Shown: piece by piece, positions 1 to 9,378 of the stretch
Position numbering within the stretch: the stretch's first letter is position 1
Layout: every line of letters starts with the position of its first letter
Source of the DNA: Bacteroidota bacterium
GTDB lineage: Bacteria; Bacteroidota; Bacteroidia; AKYH767-A; OLB10
NCBI GenBank assembly: GCA_016717725.1
Contig: JADKFA010000008.1
Coordinates: 1 to 64,000, forward strand
Direction: 5' to 3'
DNA length: 64,000 nucleotides
The notes under the pieces: generated by a model
What the model was told of the DNA's origin: nothing
The model's input: only the letters and a program-made list of their open reading frames with translations
Databases searched by the model: none
Translations under genes and position numbers: made by a program

Positions 1-1
1 T

Positions 2-1047
2 GAAATAGGACCTGAATTCTCACTTTCATTTCCCCGTGGTCTTTGGCCATTTAACATTCGGAATCCGAAACATGTAAGTAATCCCACCACCTCTATTTCG
101 GCAAGTTTCAATATTCAAAATCGTCCAGAGTACTACCGACAGTTAGTCAACTTATCTTATTTCTATACCAAGAAGACGACACTTTACAATCGATTCTATT
201 TCTATCCTGCAGAAATAAATTATATCAATGTACAACTTGATCCTGCTTTTCAATTACAGCTTGAAGAGTTGCAAGATCCAACGATCATTTTAGGTTATTC
301 CAATCAATTCATTGCGGATGGAAGGATCAGTTACTTATTCAACAATCAAGATTTAAGTAAGCGAACCAACTATTTTTTCTTTCGAATCAACTTAGAGTTT
401 GCTGGAAACACCATTTACTTAGCAAAACGAATTGAAGGCGTAAAAATAGTTGATACACTTCAGCTCAATTATTCAATGTTAATTTCGCACAATACTTGCG
501 TCCCGACTTTGACTTTCGTTTTTACAAACCCATCAATTTATCCAATGCACTTGCTGTATTTCGAGTTGCGATGGGCTTTGGCTTGCCCTATGGTAATTCC
601 TTAAAGCTCCCCTTTGAAAAAAGTTTTTATGCAGGAGGACCCAATGATATTCGTGCTTGGAGAACTCGAAATTTAGGTCCGGGAAGCAATATTAAAGAAG
701 ATTACTTTGAAAGATTTGGGGATTTAAAAATTACCACTAATGTTGAGTATCGTTTTGATATTTATCGAAAATTAAAGGGAGCAACTTTTATTGATGCAGG
801 AAATATATGGCTTTGGAAGACCTATAGTGATAATAACTTGGGCGTTTTCAATTCCAATACTTTTTTAGATCAAATGGCTATTGGAACTGGACTAGGAATT
901 CGATTTGATTTTACATTTTTCATACTACGATTAGATGGAGCCATTCAAGTACGGGATCCAAAACAGCCCTTAGACGAAAGGTGGGTTTTAAAATCACAGA
1001 ATTTTAGAAACATCACTTATAATTTTGGAATAGGTTATCCATTCTAA
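2..1047 (+). CDS. TamL/BamA-like outer membrane protein, C-terminal part (5' end outside window, one frameshift)
   Basis: This is the C-terminal beta-barrel of an Omp85-superfamily surface antigen, most like the Bacteroidota TamL type, acting in the outer membrane in assembly or insertion of other proteins. The reading frame is open from base 2. A strongly conserved stretch reads FYAGGPNDIRAWRTRNLGPG, followed by the GDLKITTNVEYRF and FIDAGNIW motifs typical of the last barrel strands, and the protein ends in an aromatic residue (GYPF). The frame breaks near 478-484: upstream codons run in the frame of base 2, downstream codons in the frame of base 1. Adding one base (for example a third T after ATG) restores LNYSMFNFAQYLRPDFDF, so a sequencing deletion is likely. 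Family assignment is from motif recognition; the POTRA/lipoprotein part lies off the window. Confidence 0.8.
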
Positions 1048-1265
1048 AAACTTCATGTAGATCAAACGGATCACAACGCTTAAATAGCTTTCTATTTAGT
1101 GTCTACTGAATAAGTAATAAGAATTTGATTTATTATAACTTAGATATCAATTTCTGGGATACACATGCAATCAAAATAGTCAAGTATAAAATAATTCCGT
1201 GCACCATAAATTATATTTTGCAAGGATATTATTGAACTTAAATCATTAAAATTTTCAATCACGTC

Positions 1266-1298
1266 GTCGTAGAGGCAGGTAATACCTGCCTCTACGAC
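1266..1298. repeat. Perfect hairpin, 15-base arms
   Basis: GTCGTAGAGGCAGGT at 1266-1280 and its exact complement at 1284-1298 enclose a 3-base loop (AAT). There is no T-run after either arm, so it is not a normal intrinsic terminator. It is GC-rich compared with its surroundings. Confidence 0.7.
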
Positions 1299-1326
1299 AG
1301 ACGTGATATTTATAGAGAGAAGAAAA

Positions 1327-1360
1327 CTTGTTGAGACAAGGCATGCCTTGTCTCAACAAG
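1327..1360. repeat. Perfect 34-base palindrome
   Basis: CTTGTTGAGACAAGGCA at 1327-1343 is followed directly by its exact reverse complement to 1360. As RNA it would form a 15-17 bp hairpin. It lies 28 bases from the preceding hairpin; the two stems are unrelated in sequence. Confidence 0.75.
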
Positions 1361-1803
1361 TGCAATACTCTTCTATAAGAATTATACTGTTAATGATTTA
1401 TGTACTTTAAGATCATTTGCAATTTAATCGCGAAACCTCGCGATGTTTTACTTATTCAGTAAGCCCAATTTAAACAAAAATTCAGATAAACTTACAACTA
1501 TCAAATTTTCAATTAAGTGACTTTGAATCCCTAAATTAGGGTATAAACTATTAAATTTCAATAGTTGAAGTTTTCCATATTTTTTCTACAAACTACTAAT
1601 AATAAACCCTTTATGGAAGACACTGTCTAAAATCAACTCTAAATCGCAAAACAAAAAGAGATAGTATTGGGTATTAAAAACGAATAAATGTTACATCGCC
1701 AGCCAAATAGCACCTAAAACTTACAAAACAGAAAATAAAACTGAAAAACCAAAGAGGGAACCTATCGTAAACAAATCGTTAATAAAAAAAAGCCTTGTTT
1801 GCT

Positions 1804-4800
1804 ATGTGGAAGAACTTGATGAACAATATTATTTATCCTCGTTTAATTACTGAATATTCAAATTCAGAAAGAAGAAGGCTCAACCTTCTATACAGAATTT
1901 TTTTAGCGATTTTGGTACTATCAATTATTTATGTCATTACCAATCAACTTACCAATAATCCAGAAGGGGTTAGAAATAATATTATTTCCACTGTATTCAT
2001 GTTTGGATGCATTGCATTATTCAGAAGGGAATACTACTCTCTTTCCAGAAATCTTTTTCTGATATGCGGAGCCCTTTTTCTATATTATTTACATCTTACC
2101 AATCAAACAGACACTGGAGTTTTTTACTTTTTCTATCCATTAGCTGCAAGCACCATTCTTTTCTTTAATGACAAGGAAAAGTTGCAGATGGCTCTTTTAA
2201 CTACGCTACCTATTTTTTTACTGTTGATATGTACGAATGATGCGATCAAAATTATTCCTGATATTAACCCTGAAAGAAATATCAACAAATTAAACTATTC
2301 CCTATCCATGCTGCTTAGTTTGTTCATGACTATGTACTTAGTCTACTATTTTTATAAACTTTATAATATTTCAAGTAAAAAAACAGCTGAGCATAATTCC
2401 AGTTTACAATCATTAATAAGCAATCTACGTGATCCAATATGGCAAATTGATCGTAATTTCAGAATCACACAATACAATAATGCTTTCAAGGAATTCTTTC
2501 AGAATATTTACGGCTTTGAAATAGAATTTGGAATGCATTTGATCTTGATGGATAAGCAAAGCAAAAATACAGGAGAACCCATTCCATGGAGTTTGTATTA
2601 CAAAAGAGTATTAAAAAACGAACAGCTCGAATTAAGTACAAGCATCATCATTAAAAATAGCAAACAATACTATGACATAAAATTCAATCCAATTGTAACA
2701 AATGGAGTAGTTAGTGGAGCTGTAATTTCAGCTATCAACATGACCGAAAAGAAAAACAATGAAATTGAATTAAAGAAAAACTTAAATGAGAAGCAAACTT
2801 TAGCGATTGTTGCAAGTACCATTCAACATAGTATCATCATACTTTCTAAAGACCTCACTATTGAATGGGCAAACAAGCACTTTCAAAAGTCGATGGGTTT
2901 TTCCTCAAAAGAATTCAAATGCACATCCCCATTTGAACTAATGGATGGAATATTAACAAATAAAGAAAACAATCTTAAGGCTAAGGAAAGAATGTTGCGT
3001 GGGAAAGTAACGTCCTACGAAACTATACTTTACACAAAGGAAAAAGAGCCGATATGGTCTTTAGTGAGTACTTCTCCTGTTCATGATGAGAATGGTGAAA
3101 TTATCAGACATATCTTAATATGTTTAGATATCACTGAGCAAAAGCGTTCAGAAGATCAATTACAACTTTTACTTGATCACTCACAAAAACTAAACAAACA
3201 ACTGGAGCAACGAGATCAAGAATTACAAAGCTCTATTCGAAAATTAAGCAAGCAAAGTTGGGAAATTCAAATTTCAAAACAGCATTTGCAAAAAAACTCC
3301 AATGAATTAGAAGCAAAGAATCAAGAACTCATTCAAAAAGCTTACCAGCTAGAAGAGCAATTTGCTGAATTACAAAATAAAAACAAAGAGCTAGAAAACA
3401 CCAAGATCGACTTAAGCATGAAAGCCGAATTATTAGAGCGTGCAAGTCAATACAAATCGGAATTCTTGGCAAACATGAGCCATGAATTGCGTACACCTCT
3501 AAATAGTATTATCATCCTCTCCAAACTTCTATCAGAAAACAAAGACAATAATATGCACAAAAAGCAAGTAGAATTTGCTAGTGTAGTGCATAAGTCGGGA
3601 ACAGATCTACTTCATTTAATAAATGATGTTTTGGATTTATCAAAAATTGAAGCTGGGAAAATTGAAATTGAAAAAGAGGAGTTTGCCATCAATCCATTCA
3701 TTCAAACTTTAATGAGTGAGATCAACCAAATAGCAAAGCACAAGGGAATTCAGCTTGAAGTGAACAATACGACACCTGTTCACCTTGTCGTAAATTCCGA
3801 TGCAATGCGTGTGGCTCAAATATTAAAAAATTTACTATCGAATGCTATTAAATTCACGGAGAAAGACGGACTTGTACGATTTGAAATTTCAGAAAAATCA
3901 AATAACATTGTTTTCCATGTAACGGATACAGGAATTGGTATTCCAAAAGAAAAGCTCAATCAAATTTTTGAATCATTCAAGCAAGTAGATAGTTCAACCA
4001 GCAGAAAAGTTGGTGGAACTGGTTTGGGTTTAAGTATCAGTAAAGAATTAGCAACATTACTTGGGGGTGAAATTACAGTAGAGAGTCAATTAGGAAAAGG
4101 AAGTTCATTCACCGTGATGATACCGATCGGCACTACCACTCAACATACATCACAACAAAATTCTAAAACCATATTAATCATTGAAGATGATGCCGACTAT
4201 GCCTTAGCTCTCGAGAAAATGGCAATTGCTGAAGGTTTCAAAACAGAAGTTTGTCATCGAGGCGATACTGGTTATATCCGCATATGCAATACTAAGCCAG
4301 ATGCGATTATGTTGGATATGAAATTACCTGGTATTGATGGTTGGAGCATCCTGAACAGAATAAGAGAGAATAAGGAAATTTCGCATATTCCAGTTCATGT
4401 GGTGAGCAGTGTAAAATATGATCAAGAGAACATGTCACTTCCCTTAGTTTCCTGGGTAGAAAAACCAAATAACAAATCGGATATTTCCAAACTCTTTAGT
4501 CAACTCAAGGAATCATTAGACAGTCACCATAGAGTGCTAGTCATTGAAGATTCTCCAGCACAAAGTTTAATCATAAGACAAATGCTGAAGAAAAGAGGAG
4601 TATCCTGTGAGATAGCTGAGACCGGAAAGGAAGGTGTTGAACATTTAGCCAAAGGAAATTATGATTGCATCATTTTAGATCTCAATTTACCGGATTCAGA
4701 TGGATTACAACTCTTAAGAAAGTTCAAAGAGGAACCAACATTAAGTTCTATTCCAGTGATTGTTTATAGCTCTCGAATACTTAACAGCAATGAAAAAACT

Positions 4801-5319
4801 ATTTTAAGAAATTACGCCAGCAGCTACATCAATAAAAATTCACAAAACGAAGCTTCCTTAATGGAAGAAACTTCACTTTTCTTACAATCAGTAAATGAGC
4901 AAAAAATTCGTAATCGTAAAGTCACTCTTCCTTTAAGACAAAACTCCTATCAGGGTAAAAAAATCTTAGTGGTGGATGATGATGAGCGAAATATATTTGC
5001 TCTCACATCACTATTAGAAGTACACGGGATGGATATTCATTCCGTTTCCAGTGGAGAAAAGGCTATTCAATTCTTGATCGAAAATCCACAAACCGACATG
5101 GTATTGATGGACATCATGATGCCAGAAATGGATGGATATGAAACAACGCAGAAAATAAGAAGCATAGAAAACTTAGCGAATATTCCAATTATAGCTGTTT
5201 CAGCAAAAGCCATGAAAGGGGATAGAGAAATAAGTTTATCGAATGGCTTAAACTGCCATATCACGAAGCCCATTCAAGGCAATTCACTCTATCAAATGCT
5301 AAACAGCTTTTTCCAATGA
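1804..5319 (+). CDS. Hybrid sensor histidine kinase with two PAS domains and three receiver domains
   Basis: An inner-membrane two-component sensor of about 1171 residues. The N-terminal 185 residues hold about six hydrophobic segments, followed by two PAS-like domains (about 205-320 and 330-450), a coiled coil (about 450-555), the HisKA box FLANMSHELRTPLNS with phospho-acceptor His560, and an ATPase domain with NLLSNAIKF, DTGIGIP and GGTGLGLSI. Three receiver domains follow, with phospho-acceptor aspartates at about 838, 959 and 1103. The ATG at 1804 is preferred to an in-frame TTG at 1795. The stop overlaps the start of the cheR-like gene (ATGA), and a second receiver-kinase follows, so the three form a signalling operon. 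The signal sensed cannot be told from the sequence. Confidence 0.9.
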   Translation: MWKNLMNNIIYPRLITEYSNSERRRLNLLYRIFLAILVLSIIYVITNQLTNNPEGVRNNIISTVFMFGCIALFRREYYSLSRNLFLICGALFLYYLHLTNQTDTGVFYFFYPLAASTILFFNDKEKLQMALLTTLPIFLLLICTNDAIKIIPDINPERNINKLNYSLSMLLSLFMTMYLVYYFYKLYNISSKKTAEHNSSLQSLISNLRDPIWQIDRNFRITQYNNAFKEFFQNIYGFEIEFGMHLILMDKQSKNTGEPIPWSLYYKRVLKNEQLELSTSIIIKNSKQYYDIKFNPIVTNGVVSGAVISAINMTEKKNNEIELKKNLNEKQTLAIVASTIQHSIIILSKDLTIEWANKHFQKSMGFSSKEFKCTSPFELMDGILTNKENNLKAKERMLRGKVTSYETILYTKEKEPIWSLVSTSPVHDENGEIIRHILICLDITEQKRSEDQLQLLLDHSQKLNKQLEQRDQELQSSIRKLSKQSWEIQISKQHLQKNSNELEAKNQELIQKAYQLEEQFAELQNKNKELENTKIDLSMKAELLERASQYKSEFLANMSHELRTPLNSIIILSKLLSENKDNNMHKKQVEFASVVHKSGTDLLHLINDVLDLSKIEAGKIEIEKEEFAINPFIQTLMSEINQIAKHKGIQLEVNNTTPVHLVVNSDAMRVAQILKNLLSNAIKFTEKDGLVRFEISEKSNNIVFHVTDTGIGIPKEKLNQIFESFKQVDSSTSRKVGGTGLGLSISKELATLLGGEITVESQLGKGSSFTVMIPIGTTTQHTSQQNSKTILIIEDDADYALALEKMAIAEGFKTEVCHRGDTGYIRICNTKPDAIMLDMKLPGIDGWSILNRIRENKEISHIPVHVVSSVKYDQENMSLPLVSWVEKPNNKSDISKLFSQLKESLDSHHRVLVIEDSPAQSLIIRQMLKKRGVSCEIAETGKEGVEHLAKGNYDCIILDLNLPDSDGLQLLRKFKEEPTLSSIPVIVYSSRILNSNEKTILRNYASSYINKNSQNEASLMEETSLFLQSVNEQKIRNRKVTLPLRQNSYQGKKILVVDDDERNIFALTSLLEVHGMDIHSVSSGEKAIQFLIENPQTDMVLMDIMMPEMDGYETTQKIRSIENLANIPIIAVSAKAMKGDREISLSNGLNCHITKPIQGNSLYQMLNSFFQ

Positions 5320-6140
5320 TAGATTCTTTTGCACTCTCTAGAACAGATCTTGAAATCAAGAAAATCGTAAAGGAGCTTTACGCAGTCAATCTTGATGGCT
5401 ACCACGAGCTTTATTTAGAACGAAGGCTAGCTCACTATTTCCAAAAGAAAGGTATTGACCAGCCAAGCATGATTCGTGATTTAGTAATTAATCAACCTCA
5501 TATTACACAAGAGCTGCAGAGAGAACTACAAATCACCTATACCCGCTTGTTTCGTGAACCCTCCTTCTTTAGAAAAACAATACAATTAGCAAAAGCACTA
5601 CAACATAAAAAAAGCGGAATTCGAATATGGCATGCAGGATGTTCTAACGGCTCTGAAGCTTACTCGTTGGCGATTCTCTTGAAAGAAGAAAATATCCTCG
5701 ACAAATGCACCATCTATGCAACAGACATCAATCGGAAAGCACTTACGGATGCAAAGCGAGGAGTCCTATCTATTAAGGAAATACAATCAACCATTGGAGA
5801 TTACTTAACAGCAGGTGGAAAATATCACTTAACCGAATACTTTAATTTAAACGGAGATAGTGCTGTATTGAAAACTTCAATTTTAAATCAAATACAGTTT
5901 GCAAAGCATGAGCTTGGAAAAGATCATCCGTTTCATGAATTTGATATCATCATATGCAGAAACATGTTGATCTACTATCAAAACTTCCATCAACAAAAAT
6001 TAGTTTATGCCATGAAAAATTCTCTTTGCAAAGGCGGATATATTGGGCTATCCAATTGCGAGTCGTTAGAGGGAATTGCAGATTCACAACTAAAATTAAT
6101 TGACTCCGGTCAAAATATTTATCAATACTTAGTACAATAA
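5316..6140 (+). CDS. CheR-type protein-glutamate methyltransferase
   Basis: A SAM-dependent methyltransferase of the CheR family, 274 residues and full length. The N-terminal helical domain is followed by the SAM-binding motif HAGCSNGSEAYSLAILL and by the conserved IICRNMLIYY segment. The classical substrate is glutamate in chemoreceptors, but no chemoreceptor, CheA/CheW or flagellar gene is nearby, so it more likely modifies a signalling partner such as the adjacent hybrid kinase (inference). The start overlaps the kinase stop by four bases, showing translational coupling. A CheB methylesterase partner, often found in such clusters, is absent here. Confidence 0.88.
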   Translation: MIDSFALSRTDLEIKKIVKELYAVNLDGYHELYLERRLAHYFQKKGIDQPSMIRDLVINQPHITQELQRELQITYTRLFREPSFFRKTIQLAKALQHKKSGIRIWHAGCSNGSEAYSLAILLKEENILDKCTIYATDINRKALTDAKRGVLSIKEIQSTIGDYLTAGGKYHLTEYFNLNGDSAVLKTSILNQIQFAKHELGKDHPFHEFDIIICRNMLIYYQNFHQQKLVYAMKNSLCKGGYIGLSNCESLEGIADSQLKLIDSGQNIYQYLVQ

Positions 6141-6164
6141 GACCTTTCAACATTCTATCATTAT

Positions 6165-7295
6165 ATGAAACACAAAATTTTAATTGTTGATGACCGACCT
6201 GAGAATCTCTATTCTCTGGAATGCATCCTAGCACAAGATGATCGTGAAATTTTTCAAGCTAATTCAGGGGAAGAAGCCTTGAAAATTGCTTTTCAAGAAG
6301 ATTTATCCTTGATTTTGCTTGATGTTCAAATGCCAGACATGGATGGATTTGAAGTCGCTAACATTTTGAAATCCACAAAGCGAACAAAAAAAACACCCAT
6401 CGTATTTGTCACTGCGATTAGTAAGGAAAAAAAATACATGTTGAAAGGGCTGGAAGAAGGAGCTATTGATTACCTTTTCAAACCCTTAGACACTGACATC
6501 ACTTGTGCAAAAGTGAACATGCTTTTACAGCTCTATTCACAGCAAATTGAAATAGAACACAAAAATGTAGAGCTCAATAAACTCAATGAAGAAAAAAATT
6601 ATTTTCTAGGAATGGCTTCGCATGATTTACGTAACCCATTGGGAAACATTATCACCTTCGCCAACTTCATTGAAGATGAGGCTGCAATTTCCCTTAGTGA
6701 AGATCACAAAAACTATTTAAAAATAATTATTAATACTTCTAGAGGTATGATGGAACTATTAGATAATTTGCTGAATGTTTCTAAGATTGAATCAGGCGAA
6801 ATGTTGGGAAAGCAAATTGAATTCAGTGTAAAAGATTTTATCATTTCTTGTGTAAATCAAACTAAAAATAGCGCCGACAAAAAGAATATACATTTAGGAT
6901 TTAGTATTGGAGATTCTGTAAACTCCATCCATGGAAATCAGGAACAATTAAGTCAAGTATTAATCAATTTAATATCCAATGCTATTAAATTTTCGCATCC
7001 CGAAACATCGGTGGAAGTGACTGCTGACATCCTTGATGGACATGTAGTCATTAAAGTTACAGATCAAGGTCAAGGAATTCCAGAATCAGAGCAATCAAAA
7101 GTTTTTGATGCATTTACCAAAACCAGTGTTCGAAGTACTGCTGGAGAAGGCAGCACAGGACTTGGACTAAACATTGCAAAAAAACTCATTGAAAACCATG
7201 GAGGCAAAATTTGGTTGACGAGTAAAAAAGGACAAGGCTCCACTTTTTCTTTTTCAATTCCACTCATTCAAGAGCATAATCCACAGAAAGCCTAA
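6165..7295 (+). CDS. Response regulator-histidine kinase fusion
   Basis: A 376-residue soluble protein with a receiver domain at the N-terminus (KILIVDDRPENL, phospho-acceptor Asp53 in LILLDVQMPDMDG, Lys in YLFKPL), a short coiled linker, then HisKA with His153 in FLGMASHDLRNPLGNI and an ATPase domain with NLISNAIKF, DQGQGIP and GSTGLGLNIAKK. It has no membrane segment, so it probably receives phosphate from the upstream hybrid kinase and acts as an intermediate. It lies 24 bases after the CheR gene. It converges with the thiolase gene, sharing the last bases of both stop codons; no hairpin terminator lies between them. Confidence 0.9.
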   Translation: MKHKILIVDDRPENLYSLECILAQDDREIFQANSGEEALKIAFQEDLSLILLDVQMPDMDGFEVANILKSTKRTKKTPIVFVTAISKEKKYMLKGLEEGAIDYLFKPLDTDITCAKVNMLLQLYSQQIEIEHKNVELNKLNEEKNYFLGMASHDLRNPLGNIITFANFIEDEAAISLSEDHKNYLKIIINTSRGMMELLDNLLNVSKIESGEMLGKQIEFSVKDFIISCVNQTKNSADKKNIHLGFSIGDSVNSIHGNQEQLSQVLINLISNAIKFSHPETSVEVTADILDGHVVIKVTDQGQGIPESEQSKVFDAFTKTSVRSTAGEGSTGLGLNIAKKLIENHGGKIWLTSKKGQGSTFSFSIPLIQEHNPQKA

Positions 7296-8497
7296 CAACT
7301 TTCAATCACCATTGCATACCCTTGCCCTACTCCTACACACATAGTGACTAGGGCATATTTTTTTTTCTGAAGTTGTAATTCAATCGCTGCAGAAAGTAAT
7401 ATTCGAGCACCGCTCATTCCCAAAGGATGTCCTAACGCTATCGCACCTCCGTTTGGGTTAATTCGAGTATCATTATCAGCGATGTTCCAGGCACGAATAC
7501 AAGCTAAACTTTGTGCTGCAAAAGCTTCATTCAATTCTATAATTTCAATATCATTCCAAGTGATACCGGCTAAACGAATGGCTTTATTTGCGGCTTCCAC
7601 TGGTCCGATTCCCATGATGCCAGGCTCTACACCATGTGCTGCTGAAGCTAAAATACGTGCTAATGGTTTTAATTGATGTTTTTTCAATCCATCTTCCGAA
7701 GCAAACAATAAAGCTGCTGCTCCATCATTCAATCCACTCGCATTACCAGCAGTCACTGTTCCTTGTTTATTAAATGCTGGACGTAATTTAGCTAACCCCT
7801 CTAACGTTGTGTTGGGTTTTGCAAATTCATCAGTTGAAAAAAGAAGTGCATCGCCTTTCCTAACGGGGATGGCTATGGGAATAATCTCTTTTTCAAATCG
7901 ACCGCTCACATTAGCCTGTTTTGCTTTTTGCTGAGACCATAAGGCAAATTGATCTTGATCTTCTCTTGAGATGGTATCACGAACCGCTAAATTTTCAGCC
8001 GTTTCACCCATGGCTTCTACACCAAACTTTTCTTTCATCAATGGATTTACAAATCGCCATCCAAAACTCGAATCGAATAATTGCGCATCGCGACCATAAG
8101 GTGTACTTGTTTTCGACATTACCCAGGGTCCGCGCGTCATGTTCTCTACTCCACCTGCAACAATGATATCGGCTTCACCTGTCTTAATTATTCTGGAGGC
8201 AGCAGCAGATGCAGAAAGTCCTGATGCGCAAAGACGATTTATTGTTTCACCAGGAACAGAAATGGGATACCCTGCTAATAACACCGACATACGTGCTACA
8301 TTGCGGTTATCTTCTCCGGCTTGATTAGCACAACCTAAAAGAACATCTTCGATGGCAGCGGGTTCTAAGGATGGATTTTTTTCCAACAACCCTTTCAACA
8401 CATGCGCTGCTAAATCATCGGCACGTACGGCAGCTAATGTTCCCGCAAAATTTCCAATCGCTGTTCTTACTCCTGAAACTAAATATGCATCTTTCAT
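7292..8497 (-). CDS. paaJ: 3-oxoadipyl-CoA / acetyl-CoA thiolase (PaaJ type)
   Basis: A thiolase of 401 residues, the usual family length. The nucleophilic Cys90 lies in NRLCASGLSASAAASR; the C-terminal motifs NGGAIALGHPLGMSGAR (catalytic His) and CVGVGQG (second Cys) are present. The segment GCANQAGEDNRNVARM is typical of 3-oxoadipyl-CoA thiolases of the PaaJ/PcaF group. In phenylacetate breakdown this enzyme cleaves 2,3-didehydroadipyl-CoA semialdehyde-derived and 3-oxoadipyl-CoA intermediates to acetyl-CoA and succinyl-CoA. It follows the paaI remnant with a 26-base gap and shares its direction with paaH and paaG. A general acetyl-CoA acetyltransferase is the alternative; the paa neighbours favour PaaJ. 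Confidence 0.85.
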   Translation of the reverse strand: MKDAYLVSGVRTAIGNFAGTLAAVRADDLAAHVLKGLLEKNPSLEPAAIEDVLLGCANQAGEDNRNVARMSVLLAGYPISVPGETINRLCASGLSASAAASRIIKTGEADIIVAGGVENMTRGPWVMSKTSTPYGRDAQLFDSSFGWRFVNPLMKEKFGVEAMGETAENLAVRDTISREDQDQFALWSQQKAKQANVSGRFEKEIIPIAIPVRKGDALLFSTDEFAKPNTTLEGLAKLRPAFNKQGTVTAGNASGLNDGAAALLFASEDGLKKHQLKPLARILASAAHGVEPGIMGIGPVEAANKAIRLAGITWNDIEIIELNEAFAAQSLACIRAWNIADNDTRINPNGGAIALGHPLGMSGARILLSAAIELQLQKKKYALVTMCVGVGQGYAMVIESC

Positions 8498-8523
8498 TCT
8501 ATTCGATTTTCTTTAATACTATT

Positions 8524-8958
8524 TTATGCTTCCTCTGGGAACCATTGTTTAGATGTTCTGTATACTGTGCCTTTAAAAAGTGCAACGATTTCATTTTATT
8601 GGTTAGTAACAGCAATAGAATACACTGCAATTTTATTCGATCGACTCAACTCCGTTGCAGTAGCAATTATTTCATCGCCTTCCATTAATTAATTTGTATG
8701 GCTGATGGAAGTTTCTATAGATACGGATTTTTGTCCGTGCGAATTTGATGCGAAGGCTAAAGCGCTATCTGCAAAAGAAAAAGAAACTCCACCGTGAGCA
8801 ATTCCAAAACCATTTAGCATTTCTTTTCTGATTTTCATTTTCAAAACCGACTTACCAAAATCCGCTTCCAACACTTCGATGCCTAGCCATTGACTGAAAT
8901 AGTCTTTGCTCATCATCATATCGACAACTCGTTTTGGAAGACTTTTTTGATCAGACAT
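8524..8958 (-). pseudogene. paaI: paaI-like hotdog thioesterase interrupted by two in-frame TAA codons
   Basis: The first 89 codons encode a PaaI-type acyl-CoA thioesterase with the catalytic motif NGFGIAHGGVSFSFADSALAFA, then hit TAA at 8689-8691 after SISHTN. Reading on in the same frame gives LMEGDEIIATATELSRSNKI, a second TAA at 8596-8598 and then NEIVALFKGTVYRTSKQW, ending at TAA 8524-8526. Ignoring the two stops, the product is 144 residues, normal for PaaI, and matches the family's C-terminal strands. Both stops sit where Lys (AAA) would fit, so one A-to-T change each explains them. No frameshift is involved. The intact enzyme hydrolyses stalled hydroxyphenylacetyl-CoA. Truncation would remove two of the core beta strands. 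Confidence 0.85.
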
Positions 8959-8974
8959 AGAAGTTAGATTTCGA

Positions 8975-8982
8975 CAAAAATA
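8975..8982 (-). promoter_or_regulatory. TAnnTTTG promoter box upstream of paaI-paaJ
   Basis: On the minus strand TATTTTTG lies 16 bases before the paaI ATG, matching the Bacteroidota -7 consensus TAnnTTTG. A clear -33 TTTG is not visible. Confidence 0.4.
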
Positions 8983-9378
8983 AGGAAATAAGGGAAACCT
9001 TACTATTCAGCATCGAATAATTAACACGAATAGCAGCACATGATTCTTAAAGATAACAATACAAACCCTCTCAATATCTATAAGAGGTAATACTACTTTC
9101 AGCTCTGTTAATGCTGAGGCTAGCGCTTCACATATTTTTCTCGCAAAGACGCCAAGGCGCAAAGTGCAAACACTGAATTTTCAATTTCAACAACAGGTAT
9201 ATCTGTGATTATCCGTAAAATCCGATTCATCCGCGTTCCTCTAAATTGTAAGTTTGCTACAGTTTTTAAGTGAACTTGCATTCAAATATAAGAGACGCAA
9301 AGTTTCTCTTCTTAGATGTTCTTCGCAAAAAAATATAGCAGAGCAAAGTGCACGAAGTTTAACATAGAGTTCATTTCC
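8983..9378. repeat. Gene-free stretch with CGCAAAG-type and CATCCGCGTTC repeats
   Basis: No gene is seen. A CGCAAAG-type repeat (TCTCGCAAAGACGCCAAGG and following) lies at 9139-9164, with weaker matches at 9296-9360. AATCCGATTCATCCGCGTTC at 9219-9238 recurs exactly at 15001-15020. These are dispersed intergenic repeats of a kind frequent in Bacteroidota; function unknown. Confidence 0.6.

Larger units (their letters stand above)
1104..1461. repeat. 358-base segment bounded by a 14-base inverted repeat (MITE-like)
   Basis: TACTGAATAAGTAA at 1104-1117 is matched by its exact reverse complement at 1448-1461. Between the ends are two long palindromes and no open reading frame. This layout resembles a small non-autonomous element, but no target-site duplication is obvious and no second copy is in the window, so the mobile interpretation is inference. 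Confidence 0.35.
1048..1803. other. Gene-free stretch with palindromes and a terminal inverted repeat
   Basis: About 750 bases without a convincing coding region. It contains two strong hairpins (1266-1298 and 1327-1360) and a 14-base inverted repeat at 1104-1117 and 1448-1461 that brackets them. The rest, to the start of the sensor kinase, is AT-rich with no recognisable gene; the kinase promoter must lie here but no TAnnTTTG box is clear. Confidence 0.6.

Noticed and set aside
1327..1360. Intrinsic terminator of the outer membrane protein gene
   Set aside because: It is about 280 bases after the stop and neither arm is followed by a T-run.
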